From Rhizobium sp. Q54 (GTDB taxonomy: Bacteria; Pseudomonadota; Alphaproteobacteria; UBA2966; CAIVPW01), in the NCBI GenBank assembly GCA_945947575.1, contig CAMEYM010000013.1, positions 1 through 64,000 on the forward strand: DNA of 64,000 nucleotides. Reading direction: 5' to 3'. Every line of letters begins with the position of its first letter. The stretch's first letter is position 1. The translations under genes and the position numbers were made by a program. A model generated the notes under the pieces. The model ran no database searches, was not told the DNA's origin, and saw nothing but the letters and a program-made list of their open reading frames with translations. Positions 28,391-36,307 of the stretch are shown in pieces.

Positions 28391-28592
28391 TGTCGACCTC
28401 CTGAGTTCAGTCTACATCGACAAAGGCAGGACCACGCGCTCGCGCGGTCTCGCGTCCTGCTGCTTGATCGACAGGACCCGGAGGAAATGGGGCGGAACCT
28501 GTGATCGCAGGGTGGCAAGGCTGTGGCATTCGGCGAACATAAGAAGGGGCGCGGCTTGCGCCGCGCCCCCATGCGTGTGCTGGTCCGGCGAA

Positions 28593-29258
28593 TTACGGCG
28601 CCGGCAGCTCGCGCACCTCGATCTTGCGAACATCGAGCGCGACGCGGCGTCCGTCTTCGACGACGTACGTCACCTCGATCTGCTCCCCAGGTCTGACCTG
28701 TCCGATCAGGTCGGCGTTGGCGCTGCGCACCAGATAGGTGTTCGCGCCCATGGTCATGGTGCGCGTCACCGGGTCGATGCGATCGACTATGCCGGTCTGG
28801 AACTGGGCCACCTCGATCATATCGACGCCCTCGGGTCTGGTCGGGTCGGTGGCCAGGATCAGCCGCTCGGCCGTGCGCGCGGCGAACTGGGCGCCGCCCA
28901 GCGAATCGATGGCAAGCGCGGTCTTGGCGATCTGGGCGGCGAGGCGATAGCTGACCGACGCCATGCCGTCCGCCATGTTGATGGCGCCGTCGGGGACCGA
29001 GCAATGGGTCGACAGTCCGGCGACGAAGTCCTCGTGGCCGGGTCCAACCAGGCAGTTCAACGTCAGGCGCATGTTGCGATGCACCTCCTCGATCGTTGTC
29101 GCCTCGGCCGCCAGCTGGGCATAGCGCGCCGCGGTGGTGGCGAATGGGTTGGCGGCGAACGCGGGCGGACCCATGAACGCGATGCCCGCAAGGCCAAGGC
29201 TGGCGATAGTCACCAGACCGGGGAACTTCGGTCGAATTGCAGCTGTTCCGGAACGCAT
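28593..29258 (-). CDS. exported two-part protein ending in a DUF1344-like domain
   Basis: 221 aa from ATG 29258 with GGAGAG upstream; the longer frame to 29390 covers the 5' end of the zinc-ribbon gene's region and is unlikely. Signal peptide GLVTIASLGLAGIAFMGPPAFA. The middle (about 40-150) is a helical unit with two cysteines (LNC, THC) and is unlike anything I recognise. The C-terminal 65 residues match the neighbouring small protein closely, including TYLVR, TYVVE and ALDV-RK. Probably periplasmic; function unknown. Confidence 0.72.
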   Translation of the reverse strand: MRSGTAAIRPKFPGLVTIASLGLAGIAFMGPPAFAANPFATTAARYAQLAAEATTIEEVHRNMRLTLNCLVGPGHEDFVAGLSTHCSVPDGAINMADGMASVSYRLAAQIAKTALAIDSLGGAQFAARTAERLILATDPTRPEGVDMIEVAQFQTGIVDRIDPVTRTMTMGANTYLVRSANADLIGQVRPGEQIEVTYVVEDGRRVALDVRKIEVRELPAP

Positions 29259-29286
29259 GATTCTCTCCCTGCTGCCGAGTAGTCTT

Positions 29287-29514
29287 CTACTGAAGCGCCG
29301 CGCCGGCCTGCCAGTGGGCGCGCGCCTCGTCGATGTCGTGGACGCCGAGCAGCATTGAGGCCGTCTTTTCCTCGTGCCAAAGGCGGACACCGCAGTCGGG
29401 GCAGCTGATCCACACGGCGGAAACGCCTAACGGCGGATCGCCGACATGCAGATCAACGCTGCACCGCGCGCACCGGGCGCCGGAGATCGGAGGGGGAGGA
29501 AGGATCGAGGCCAT
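29287..29514 (-). CDS. small zinc-ribbon protein
   Basis: 75 aa from ATG 29514, chosen because AAGGAG stands six bases upstream; the frame continues to 29592 but without a ribosome site. Two Cys pairs, CARC near residue 14 and CPDC near residue 38, fit a zinc ribbon. A short amphipathic tail follows (LLGVHDIDEARAHWQ). There is no signal peptide, so it should be cytoplasmic. It may be a metal-binding or protein-interaction module. No specific family recognised. Confidence 0.62.
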   Translation of the reverse strand: MASILPPPPISGARCARCSVDLHVGDPPLGVSAVWISCPDCGVRLWHEEKTASMLLGVHDIDEARAHWQAGAALQ

Positions 29515-29557
29515 CGCGGACTCCTTGCCGTGACGAAGACGGGAACTGCTAGCTAGA

Positions 29558-30490
29558 TCACTCTGCTGCGGTTGCGACCGTGCGGCCCGCAAGCGGATCG
29601 ATGGCGGCGACCGTGATCGCGTCGAGGTGGTGAAACGCGTTGTGACGGATGATGGTCACCAGCGTGGACGCGTACTTGGCGCGTTCCTCGGAATAGAGGT
29701 TGAGCGTTGACGCCAGCGCCTGGCCGTCGAGCGGCAGGCCCTTGGCGCGCATCTCGGCGCGCTTGATGCGGAACTGAACGTACGCCGGGTGCGTGTTGAG
29801 GTTCCCGGCGTACTGCACGACCGAGTCGTAGAGAGTCTCGAACGAGCGAACGCGGAACGCCGTGCGACCCGCGACCTTCATGCCCGCGATCGATATGTCG
29901 TACGTGCGCTCGCCAAAAAGGGCGTTGCCTTCGCGCGCGAAGCGCGACGTGCCCCATGCGCTCTCGATCGCTGCTTGGGCGGCGGCCACCGAAAGCGGCA
30001 GCACGTCGATGCGCGCGAGCAGGTCGTCGAGCTTGTCGGGCGAGCCGCGATAGGCGGCGGCGATTTCCTCGACCCAGCTCCGCTCCTCGCTGCGCAACTC
30101 GCAGCCGCGCTGCACGACTCGTTGCAGATCGAGAAGGTCGGCACGTTCCTCGGCGATACGCGTGTTGACCTCGTGCAGGAGGGGCAACACCGTGTTGAGG
30201 AACGCGGTCTTGCGCGTCTGCGTATCGGAGGTCGCGAGTCCTTGCGGCAAGCGCATGGCGCGCAGTTGATCGGCGCTGGCGTAGGGCGCGGCGAGCGCAT
30301 GCGTGAAAGCCGAGTCCGCCGGTCCTTCGTAGGCGACCGGGATGAGGTGCCCGCGCACGCCAATGGTCGTGCGTTCGCACTGCGCTGCATCGGCGCGCGC
30401 CGGCGCCCACGTCGCAACCGCCGCAACTAAAAAACCGCCTACCACTACCCTGACCAAACCTGGCGTTGAGTGGGAGCTGGGACTCCGCAT
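29558..30490 (-). CDS. exported Bax-like glucosaminidase-domain protein
   Basis: 310 aa from ATG 30490 with GGAGGG upstream. After a signal peptide (VVVGGFLVAAVATWAPARADA) comes a helical region and then the glucosaminidase fold. The catalytic-type Glu lies in AAAQAAIESAWGTSRFAREG, and NALFGERTYD follows. The C-terminal YAGNLNTHPAYVQFRIKRAE resembles E. coli Bax (LYZ2/glucosaminidase group). Likely cleaves or remodels peptidoglycan in the periplasm. It ends 44 bp upstream of the zinc-ribbon gene and may be co-transcribed with it and the DUF1344-like genes. Confidence 0.85.
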   Translation of the reverse strand: MRSPSSHSTPGLVRVVVGGFLVAAVATWAPARADAAQCERTTIGVRGHLIPVAYEGPADSAFTHALAAPYASADQLRAMRLPQGLATSDTQTRKTAFLNTVLPLLHEVNTRIAEERADLLDLQRVVQRGCELRSEERSWVEEIAAAYRGSPDKLDDLLARIDVLPLSVAAAQAAIESAWGTSRFAREGNALFGERTYDISIAGMKVAGRTAFRVRSFETLYDSVVQYAGNLNTHPAYVQFRIKRAEMRAKGLPLDGQALASTLNLYSEERAKYASTLVTIIRHNAFHHLDAITVAAIDPLAGRTVATAAE

Positions 30491-30658
30491 CGCACCCTCC
30501 GTCGGTGGGACCACCGCTTCGCTAGCGGTATGGGCAACCTAGGAGGCAGGACTGCGGTGAGGGCGGGGCCTTACTGTGTTATGGCTGTGACACCGCGACA
30601 CAAGCGTTGCCGGGGCATTAACGCGGCCCCGTGGCATTAACCAAGCGTGGCGGTATTC

Positions 30659-32185
30659 CTAGGCTTGAGGCAGGCGGATGGTGACCCGCAGGCCGCCATC
30701 GCGCTCGTTGTCGGCGGCAATCGTGCCGCCCATCGACTCGATGTTGCGGTGGGCGATCCACAGGCCGACGCCGAAGTTCGCGGCGCCTTCGCTGGCGGCA
30801 GCGCGTAGCGAAAAATACCGCTCGAAGATGCGCGCCAAATGCTCCTCGGGCACGCCGGGTCCCTGGTCGGCGATGGCGATCGCCGCCTCATGGCCCTCGG
30901 CGCTGCAGCTGACGCGGATCTCCTTGCCGGCCGGGGTGAACGACACCGCGTTGTCGAGGATGTTCTCGAGCACCGTTTCCAGGTGCTGCGGATCGGCGCG
31001 CACGATGCTGCGGCCGGAGCAGATGATGTTGATGCGCGGCGCGTTCTCACCGAGCTGGGTGCGGTAGTTGCCGACGAACTCCTGGACGAAGTTCATGAGC
31101 TGAATGGGGTCGCGTTTGCCGCCGATCGACTCGGCCGCCGCGACGTCCATGCGGCGCACTGCGGTGACCAGCGCGTCGAGGCGCTCGACCGCTTTCTCGA
31201 TGCGCTCCAACGCCTTGCGCGACTTGTCGTCGCGGCCGGCGACTACCGCACGCAGTGGCTCGACCGACTGGGCGATGACGCCGAGCGGGCCCTTGAACGC
31301 GTGGACGTTGTCCTCGGCGGCGCGCCGCACCGCCTCCGCGGAGGAGCGCAGCTCGCGCACCAGTAGGTCGAATTCCTCGGCCACGGGGGCGAGTTCCGGC
31401 ACGTGGTTGCGGTGCACGAAGGCGCCCTCGCCGCGATAGGTGCGGATGTGGCGCGATAGCTTGGCGAAGCCGCGCAGATCGTTCCAGATGCCGGTGAAAA
31501 TGGCGAACACCAGTCCCGCCATCGTCAGGTAGATGAGCAGCGCGAAGCGGATTTCCGGCGACTTCCAATACGGCTGCGACAGGAGTGTGCCCACGAGTTC
31601 CGTGGTCGCTGCCGACGTCACGACGATCCAGCAGCCGGACTCGGTCATCAGCGGCGTCGCGGAGGTCAGGAGCTCCTCGATGCCGGCCGGGTTGGTATAG
31701 CGGTAGGAGAGGGGCTGGGTGCGCTCGCAGCTGGGTACGAGATCATTCAGCACGCCCGACGCGGCCAGCTGGCGCCGCTCCTGATCGATCTGCGCGCCGC
31801 TCACGGGCGGGGAAGCGGCCACCAGGAAGAATCCGGCGTCAGCTCCCGCATTGGCGCGCGGCCGGAACAACAGGCGGATGCGCACGCGTCCCGCGCTCAT
31901 GCGGTCGAGCGCAGCGGCGAGTGCTGTGGCGCGTGCTGTGTCGAGGGGGCCGACCAACGGCCGCAGACCTTCCGCGATGATCTGCCCCTGGCGGACCATG
32001 GTGTCGCGCAGCAGTTCCGTCCGCTGCTGGTCGACGGCCTGGAACTGCAAATACAACAGGATCGGCACCGCGACGAAGATCGCGGCCAATAGGGCGACCC
32101 TGGAGCGCAGCGATCTCGATGCGAGCTTCGCCTTGTCGGCGAGGCTACGGAGTCTTTGGATCGTCGCGCCGCCAGCGATAGCCAA
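30659..32185 (-). CDS. membrane sensor histidine kinase
   Basis: About 508 aa with a first helix (VALLAAIFVAVPILLYLQFQA), a periplasmic sensor of about 180 residues with one Cys pair (SCERTQ, SGCWIV), and a second helix (FALLIYLTMAGLVFAIFTGIW). A HAMP-like linker precedes an unusual H-box, VHAFKGPLGVIAQ, and an ATPase with N-box ENILDNAVSFT and GPGVPEEH. In-frame starts are only TTG (32212, 32185), and all overlap the response-regulator gene; 32185 keeps the overlap to about 40 bp. The phospho-acceptor His is present although the flanking Glu is replaced by Ala. Likely partner of the regulator upstream. Confidence 0.85.
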   Translation of the reverse strand: MAIAGGATIQRLRSLADKAKLASRSLRSRVALLAAIFVAVPILLYLQFQAVDQQRTELLRDTMVRQGQIIAEGLRPLVGPLDTARATALAAALDRMSAGRVRIRLLFRPRANAGADAGFFLVAASPPVSGAQIDQERRQLAASGVLNDLVPSCERTQPLSYRYTNPAGIEELLTSATPLMTESGCWIVVTSAATTELVGTLLSQPYWKSPEIRFALLIYLTMAGLVFAIFTGIWNDLRGFAKLSRHIRTYRGEGAFVHRNHVPELAPVAEEFDLLVRELRSSAEAVRRAAEDNVHAFKGPLGVIAQSVEPLRAVVAGRDDKSRKALERIEKAVERLDALVTAVRRMDVAAAESIGGKRDPIQLMNFVQEFVGNYRTQLGENAPRINIICSGRSIVRADPQHLETVLENILDNAVSFTPAGKEIRVSCSAEGHEAAIAIADQGPGVPEEHLARIFERYFSLRAAASEGAANFGVGLWIAHRNIESMGGTIAADNERDGGLRVTIRLPQA

Positions 32186-32909
32186 AACCTGGGTAGTTCT
32201 CAATCTGATCAAAGCGCTCGTCCGCTGCCCGGAACTTCTGCCGGATGCGTTTCATGAAGGTGCGCATGTTGGCACGATAGCCTTCGCCGCCGTCGCCGGC
32301 GATGAAGCCCTTGCCGTGCACGAGGTCGTAGAGCTCGCGGTAGCGCACGTTCTTGCCCGCGCGCTCCGCCAGAGTGCACACCATCTGGAATTCGGTGACC
32401 GTCAGGTCGATCTCGCGGCCGCGCCACAGCGCTTTGCCCGCCGCGGGCTGCAGCTCCAGCTCACCGACCGCGAGCGGCGGTGGATCGTTGCTGTCGTCGC
32501 CGTCGGCGTTGGTGCCGGGCAACTTGCCGCTGCCCCGGATCAGATTGATGCGAGCCAGCAGGATGCCGAACGAACGCGACTTCTCCACGTAGTCGACCGC
32601 GCCGGTCGACAGTGCGGTCTCCTCGTAGATTTGGTCCTGTAGCGCCGTGAGGAAGATTACCGGGAACTCAAGGCCCTCTTCGCGCAGGCGGCGCAGCACC
32701 TCGATTCCGTTCATTCCGGGCATGCGCCAGTCGAGCAGCAACAGGTCCGGGCGATATGTCTCCGCTTCCATGCCGGCGAGAAACGCCTCGCCGTCGGCGA
32801 ACTCGCGCACCTCGAAGCCGGCGTCGCCGAGATTGGCGGCGAGGGACTCGCGGAACAGCGGATCGTCATCGACTAGCGCAAGGCGCGACTTGCCCTCGGC
32901 GCTCGTCAC
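32145..32909 (-). CDS. OmpR/ChvI-like response regulator
   Basis: 254 aa from GTG 32909; longer frames would overlap the preceding lipoprotein gene. The receiver has the acidic LVDDDP, phospho-acceptor in LLLLDWRMPGMNG, Thr in IFLTA and Lys in YVEKSRS. The linker is Asp/Pro-rich. The winged-helix output domain has LTVTEFQMVCTLAER, then GEGYRANMRTFMKRIRQKF and FDQIENYPGFGYRWR, close to ChvI-type envelope-stress regulators of alphaproteobacteria. It overlaps the kinase gene downstream, forming a two-component system. Confidence 0.9.
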   Translation of the reverse strand: MTSAEGKSRLALVDDDPLFRESLAANLGDAGFEVREFADGEAFLAGMEAETYRPDLLLLDWRMPGMNGIEVLRRLREEGLEFPVIFLTALQDQIYEETALSTGAVDYVEKSRSFGILLARINLIRGSGKLPGTNADGDDSNDPPPLAVGELELQPAAGKALWRGREIDLTVTEFQMVCTLAERAGKNVRYRELYDLVHGKGFIAGDGGEGYRANMRTFMKRIRQKFRAADERFDQIENYPGFGYRWRRDDPKTP

Positions 32910-32937
32910 GTCGGCGCCGGCGCCGCGCGGTTGCGGA

Positions 32938-33510
32938 TCACTTTCGGGCAGCGCGGAGTGCGGCGATGCATCGGGCCCGCGCTTCGGGCGCGATGAGGCT
33001 GGGCGAGAAATCGTATCCAAGGGCACGACTCCGATCGTTGTTAAGGTCGCGATAGAACAGCACGCTCAGGCTGCAGGTGGTCGCCGCGTACTCCCAGACG
33101 GTTGCCGGCGGCCGTTCGGCGACGGTCGTCGGCGTGCCGAGCAGCGCCGCGACCTGGTCGGGTTCGAGGCCGACGAGCACTTCCGGCCCCAGTTCCGCCA
33201 ACGGTCCGATTTCTCCGAGCGTCAGCGGCGCCGGTCGCGGTAGCTCCGCCACGGCCGGTGGCGGGGGAGGCGTTTCGACGACTGGTGCGACGATCTCGGG
33301 CACTGGGGCCGGCGGCGGTTGGGGCGCAGGTATGGCCGCAGGCGGCGGGCGCCGCGTCAACGTGGCGATGTCGGCGCCGAGAGTCGCGATGTCGCTCCCA
33401 AGGTCCGCGCATCCCGCCAAACCCATGGCTGCTGCAAAGGTCACGCAACGAATCACCAGCGCGCGTCGCTTGTGCGCCGGGACTGCCACGTTGTGAGTGG
33501 CGCTTTGCAC
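32938..33510 (-). CDS. proline-rich lipoprotein with BamE/SmpA-like C-terminus
   Basis: 190 aa from GTG 33510; GTG 33489 is also possible. The signal peptide ends in the lipobox GLAGC, so a lipid-anchored Cys is expected. A flexible Pro-rich stretch (PAPQPPPAPVPEIVAP) follows, then a C-terminal domain with LEPDQVAALLGTPTTVAERP, VWEYAATTCSLSVLFY and GYDFSP. The LLGxP pattern and the two cysteines resemble the small alpha/beta fold of SmpA/BamE/OmlA lipoproteins. It is 28 bp upstream of the response-regulator start, so it is probably made with the two-component system. Confidence 0.72.
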   Translation of the reverse strand: MQSATHNVAVPAHKRRALVIRCVTFAAAMGLAGCADLGSDIATLGADIATLTRRPPPAAIPAPQPPPAPVPEIVAPVVETPPPPPAVAELPRPAPLTLGEIGPLAELGPEVLVGLEPDQVAALLGTPTTVAERPPATVWEYAATTCSLSVLFYRDLNNDRSRALGYDFSPSLIAPEARARCIAALRAARK

Positions 33511-33783
33511 CGTCCCGACACGCTCCTCTAGCGCTTCTCCGACCGCGACCTTAACGCAGAAAATACCCCGGAAACTGCCATCGGGTATCAACCCTAGAGG
33601 GCGCCCACGGTTCGGTCACAGGGATGACACGGGCAATGCCACGGTCTCGGCTGGAAAGTTCGGGTCGTCGCCAACGCCGGCCAGCCTGCCCCGCAGTCGC
33701 GGCAGGAAGGCGGCGCGGCGAAGGGCCTCTCCCCCAAATTGGAGGCCGTTGGATTGCTCCGTGGGATGGAAGTTTGGGTGACG

Positions 33784-34173
33784 ATGATCACAACGCGCGC
33801 TTTCCTCGGCCTGCTGTTCCTGTCGTGTGCGCTGAGCGTCGGTTCCGTCGTCCTTACGTTCACCGCCACCGCGGCTCCAAGCCCTCACGGGCACCCGACC
33901 GGCGTGACTCCCCTGATCACGCCCGTTGCCGCGCCGTTCAACGAGGAGGCGCGGCGTCTGTTGGAGCGCACCCTCGACGCGATTGCCAATCAACCGTTTG
34001 GAGCCGACCGGGAAGCTGCGCTTCGCACCCTGCGTGGCCTCATGGACGGAATTCGTACTCCGATCGCCGACGGTACCTGGACTCCCCCGCAGAGTATTCG
34101 CGGCGCAGTGCCATCGGTCGATCGGGAACCCGGCGTAGCGGCGCCGGGTTTCGGGATCGTCAACTCGCCCTGA
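33784..34173 (+). CDS. small hypothetical exported protein
   Basis: 129 aa from ATG 33784; GTG 33778 is an alternative. A signal peptide is clear (FLGLLFLSCALSVGSVVLTF, then TATAAPS). The mature part has a helical stretch FNEEARRLLERTLDAIANQ and REAALRTLRGLMDGI and a Gly/Pro-rich tail. No family recognised. A strong hairpin follows 80 bp downstream and probably ends its transcript. Confidence 0.6.
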   Translation: MITTRAFLGLLFLSCALSVGSVVLTFTATAAPSPHGHPTGVTPLITPVAAPFNEEARRLLERTLDAIANQPFGADREAALRTLRGLMDGIRTPIADGTWTPPQSIRGAVPSVDREPGVAAPGFGIVNSP

Positions 34174-34252
34174 CGTCCCGGCTGCAGGGGAGGGCAGGGG
34201 AAGTTGCGACCGCATCCCCGACCCCCAAAGTCCGCTTCTCCCCTGCATACCA

Positions 34253-34294
34253 GGGCTCCGCCCCGCTCCCCCGGGGCGGAGCCCTCATTTTGTG
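34253..34294 (+). terminator. intrinsic-terminator-like hairpin
   Basis: GGGCTCCGCCCCG and CGGGGCGGAGCCC form a perfect 13-bp stem with a six-base loop, followed by TCATTTTGTG. The T-tract is short but correctly placed for the plus strand. Confidence 0.65.
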
Positions 34295-34320
34295 AAGGTA
34301 GAATGCGGCGGAGGATTCCG

Positions 34321-34710
34321 ATGTCCGCGTTCGCAAGCAAGACACTCTCTCCAACACTCGACTCCGCGCGCCCGACAGCTCCGATGTGCGCATCCTGCTC
34401 GCGCTCGCCGGTGGCAGCATGGCGCACTTCGAGTTCGCGCCCGGCAGCACCTCGCGCGCCGGCGTCCATCGCACGGTCGAAGAGATCTGGTACGTGCTGG
34501 GTGGCGAGGCGGAGGATGTGGCGCCGTCAGGGCACGCGCGCCGAGATCGTGTCGCTGCGCGCCGGTGGTTGCCTGAAAATTCCCCTCGGCACCGCGTTTC
34601 AGCTTCGGGTGACCGGCAGCGTTGCGCTGACGGCTGTGGCAATCACCATGCCGCCGTGGCCGGGCGAGGGCGAAGCGGAGTTCGTCGAAGGCGCCTGGCG
34701 GGCCGACTAG
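34321..34710 (+). pseudogene. cupin-domain gene with two compensating frameshifts
   Basis: ATG 34321 has GGAGG six bases upstream and starts MSAFASKTLS. Coherent protein then continues in another frame (TLSNTRLRAP, DSSDVRILLALAGGSMAHFE, HRTVEEIWYVLGGEAE) and finally returns to the first frame (MWRRQGTRAEIVSLRAGGC, IPLGTAFQLR, ITMPPWPGEGEAEFVEG). The shifts fall at a CT-dinucleotide run near 34350 (two extra bases) and at GGCGGAGGATG near 34520 (one extra base), so the overall frame is restored. Joined, it is a single-domain cupin of about 128 aa. As written it cannot make that protein. Either the gene is decaying or the sequence contains errors. Its TAG overlaps the stop of the convergent Sel1 gene in CTAG. 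Confidence 0.8.
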
Positions 34711-35591
34711 CGAACGGTGCCGTTGGTGGTAGCGTGCACCAGCATGCGCAGGGCCTGCAGGGTTTCGTAGGTAACGGGACCCTTCTCGTCGCCTATGCGC
34801 GCGCGGAATTCCTCCAACGCCATTTGGGTGCGGGCGCCGAATAGGCCGTCCGGCGCGCCCGGGTCGTAACCGAGCCGCGTCAGGTTCTGCTGCAGGAACT
34901 GGATCGCGGCGCGGTCGGTGGCGCCGCCGTCGCTGCTGCGCGACCAGGCGGCGGCCGTGCGCGTTAGCGCGGCGCGCTCGGCCTCATTGAGTGTGGCGCT
35001 CACAGACGTGGCGGCGGCGCGCCCGGCCGCGTCCCCGGAGCGCGCGCCGATCAAAAACCATTGCAGCGCCGTCATATGGTCCTCCGGTACGCCCAGGCCG
35101 CTGAGGTACATCAGGCCGAGCATCGACTGTGCCGCAGCCACACCCTGGCGCGCCGCCTTGCCGTACCACAGCGCCGCCCACACGTGATCCTGCGGAACTC
35201 CGCGCCCGTTGGTGAGCAGCGTCGCCAAGACGTACTGCGCCTCGGCGTGGCCCTGCATCGCCGCGGATTCGAGGAACGATGCGGCCGCCGTCTCGTCGAG
35301 CGGCACCTCGGTTCCGCGCAGGTAGGAGAGCCCCATATGGAGTTGCGCGGCCGCGTGGCGCGCGTTCGCGGCTCGCTGGATCCACTGCAGCGCCGCCTTC
35401 TCGTCTGCCGCCGTGCCGATGCCGCGATAGTGTGCCATGCCGATGGTGAACTGTGCCTCCGCGTCACCGTTTTCGGCAGCGCGCAGGGTCGGCTCCCAGG
35501 CGAACGTGCGCGGCGGAGTTTGCGCGATCGCGCCTGCAGCGAGCACCATCGCGCTGGCAAAGGGGACCAGGAGATGCCGCGTGCGCGCCAT
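34707..35591 (-). CDS. exported Sel1-repeat protein with peptidoglycan-binding domain
   Basis: 294 aa. A signal peptide (LLVPFASAMVLAAGAIA) leads into four Sel1/TPR-like repeats, visible as GDAEAQFTIGMAHYRGIG, HAAAQLHMGLSYLRG, GHAEAQYVLATLLTNGRG and VAAAQSMLGLMYLSGLG. A helical spacer precedes a C-terminal PG_binding_1 domain (AIQFLQQNLTRLGYDPGAPD, GLFGARTQMALEEF). Such proteins usually scaffold complexes at the cell wall. It starts three bases after the sixA stop. Confidence 0.88.
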   Translation of the reverse strand: MARTRHLLVPFASAMVLAAGAIAQTPPRTFAWEPTLRAAENGDAEAQFTIGMAHYRGIGTAADEKAALQWIQRAANARHAAAQLHMGLSYLRGTEVPLDETAAASFLESAAMQGHAEAQYVLATLLTNGRGVPQDHVWAALWYGKAARQGVAAAQSMLGLMYLSGLGVPEDHMTALQWFLIGARSGDAAGRAAATSVSATLNEAERAALTRTAAAWSRSSDGGATDRAAIQFLQQNLTRLGYDPGAPDGLFGARTQMALEEFRARIGDEKGPVTYETLQALRMLVHATTNGTVR

Positions 35592-35594
35592 CGT

Positions 35595-36116
35595 TCAGCC
35601 GCCGGCGCCCAGTTCGGTCGGCGTCACGAACAGGGCGAGGGTGCCGCCGCCGGGTGTCAGTTGGCTCCAGCGTTCCGCGTCGAAATCGATACGAGCGACG
35701 CTGCCGGGTGAAAAGCCCTGCGCCATCGCCGCGAGTTGCTCGAGGTCGCCGGCGCCGGCGAGCGCGATGGCGAGCTCGGCCATGGCGGGGTTGTGGCCGA
35801 CCACCGTCGCGGTGCGCTCGCCGTCATCGATAGTGCGCACGAGGGTCAGCAGCTGCTTGGCGTTCGCTTCGTAGATGCGCTCGTCGAGGTTTGCCTCCAG
35901 GCCAGGGTACGAGCGCGCGGCGTTCTCGTATGTCTCGACCGTACGCCGCGACGTCGAGCACAGCACCTGGCCGAGATCGAGACCGAGCCCCTTGAGGTGG
36001 GCACCCATGCGGCTGGCCGCCGTGACACCCTCCTGGGTCAGGGGCCTCGCATGATCGGTGGCCCCACCGGCCGGCTGGCTCGCCTTGGCGTGCCGAAATA
36101 GATACAATGTCCGCAC
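35595..36116 (-). CDS. sixA: phosphohistidine phosphatase SixA family
   Basis: 173 aa from GTG 36116, chosen because the conserved protein begins at RTLYLFRHAKA; upstream frame is Arg-rich and has no ribosome site. RHG-type active site LFRHAKAS with catalytic His, a second His in ATVVGHNPAMAELA, and the Arg in STSRRTVETYE. SixA dephosphorylates phosphohistidine, for example on HPt domains or the nitrogen phosphotransferase system. Family assignment is firm, the target here is not known. Confidence 0.88.
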   Translation of the reverse strand: MRTLYLFRHAKASQPAGGATDHARPLTQEGVTAASRMGAHLKGLGLDLGQVLCSTSRRTVETYENAARSYPGLEANLDERIYEANAKQLLTLVRTIDDGERTATVVGHNPAMAELAIALAGAGDLEQLAAMAQGFSPGSVARIDFDAERWSQLTPGGGTLALFVTPTELGAGG

Positions 36117-36307
36117 TTTTCTGAGCCCTCGTCGCGTCGGGCGGGTGCCAGCGTCCCCCAAGGTTTCGGCCCTGGGGCGGCTCCGGAATCCGAGGGTGAA
36201 TCCTCAGGGTTTGGGCGGCCTTTGTCTAGCGCGGGCAGGTGCTAGGAAGGGGGCGCGGCAGATAGCGAGGGCTTTGGTTCGTTGGTACGGGGCAGGAAAG
36301 GACACCC

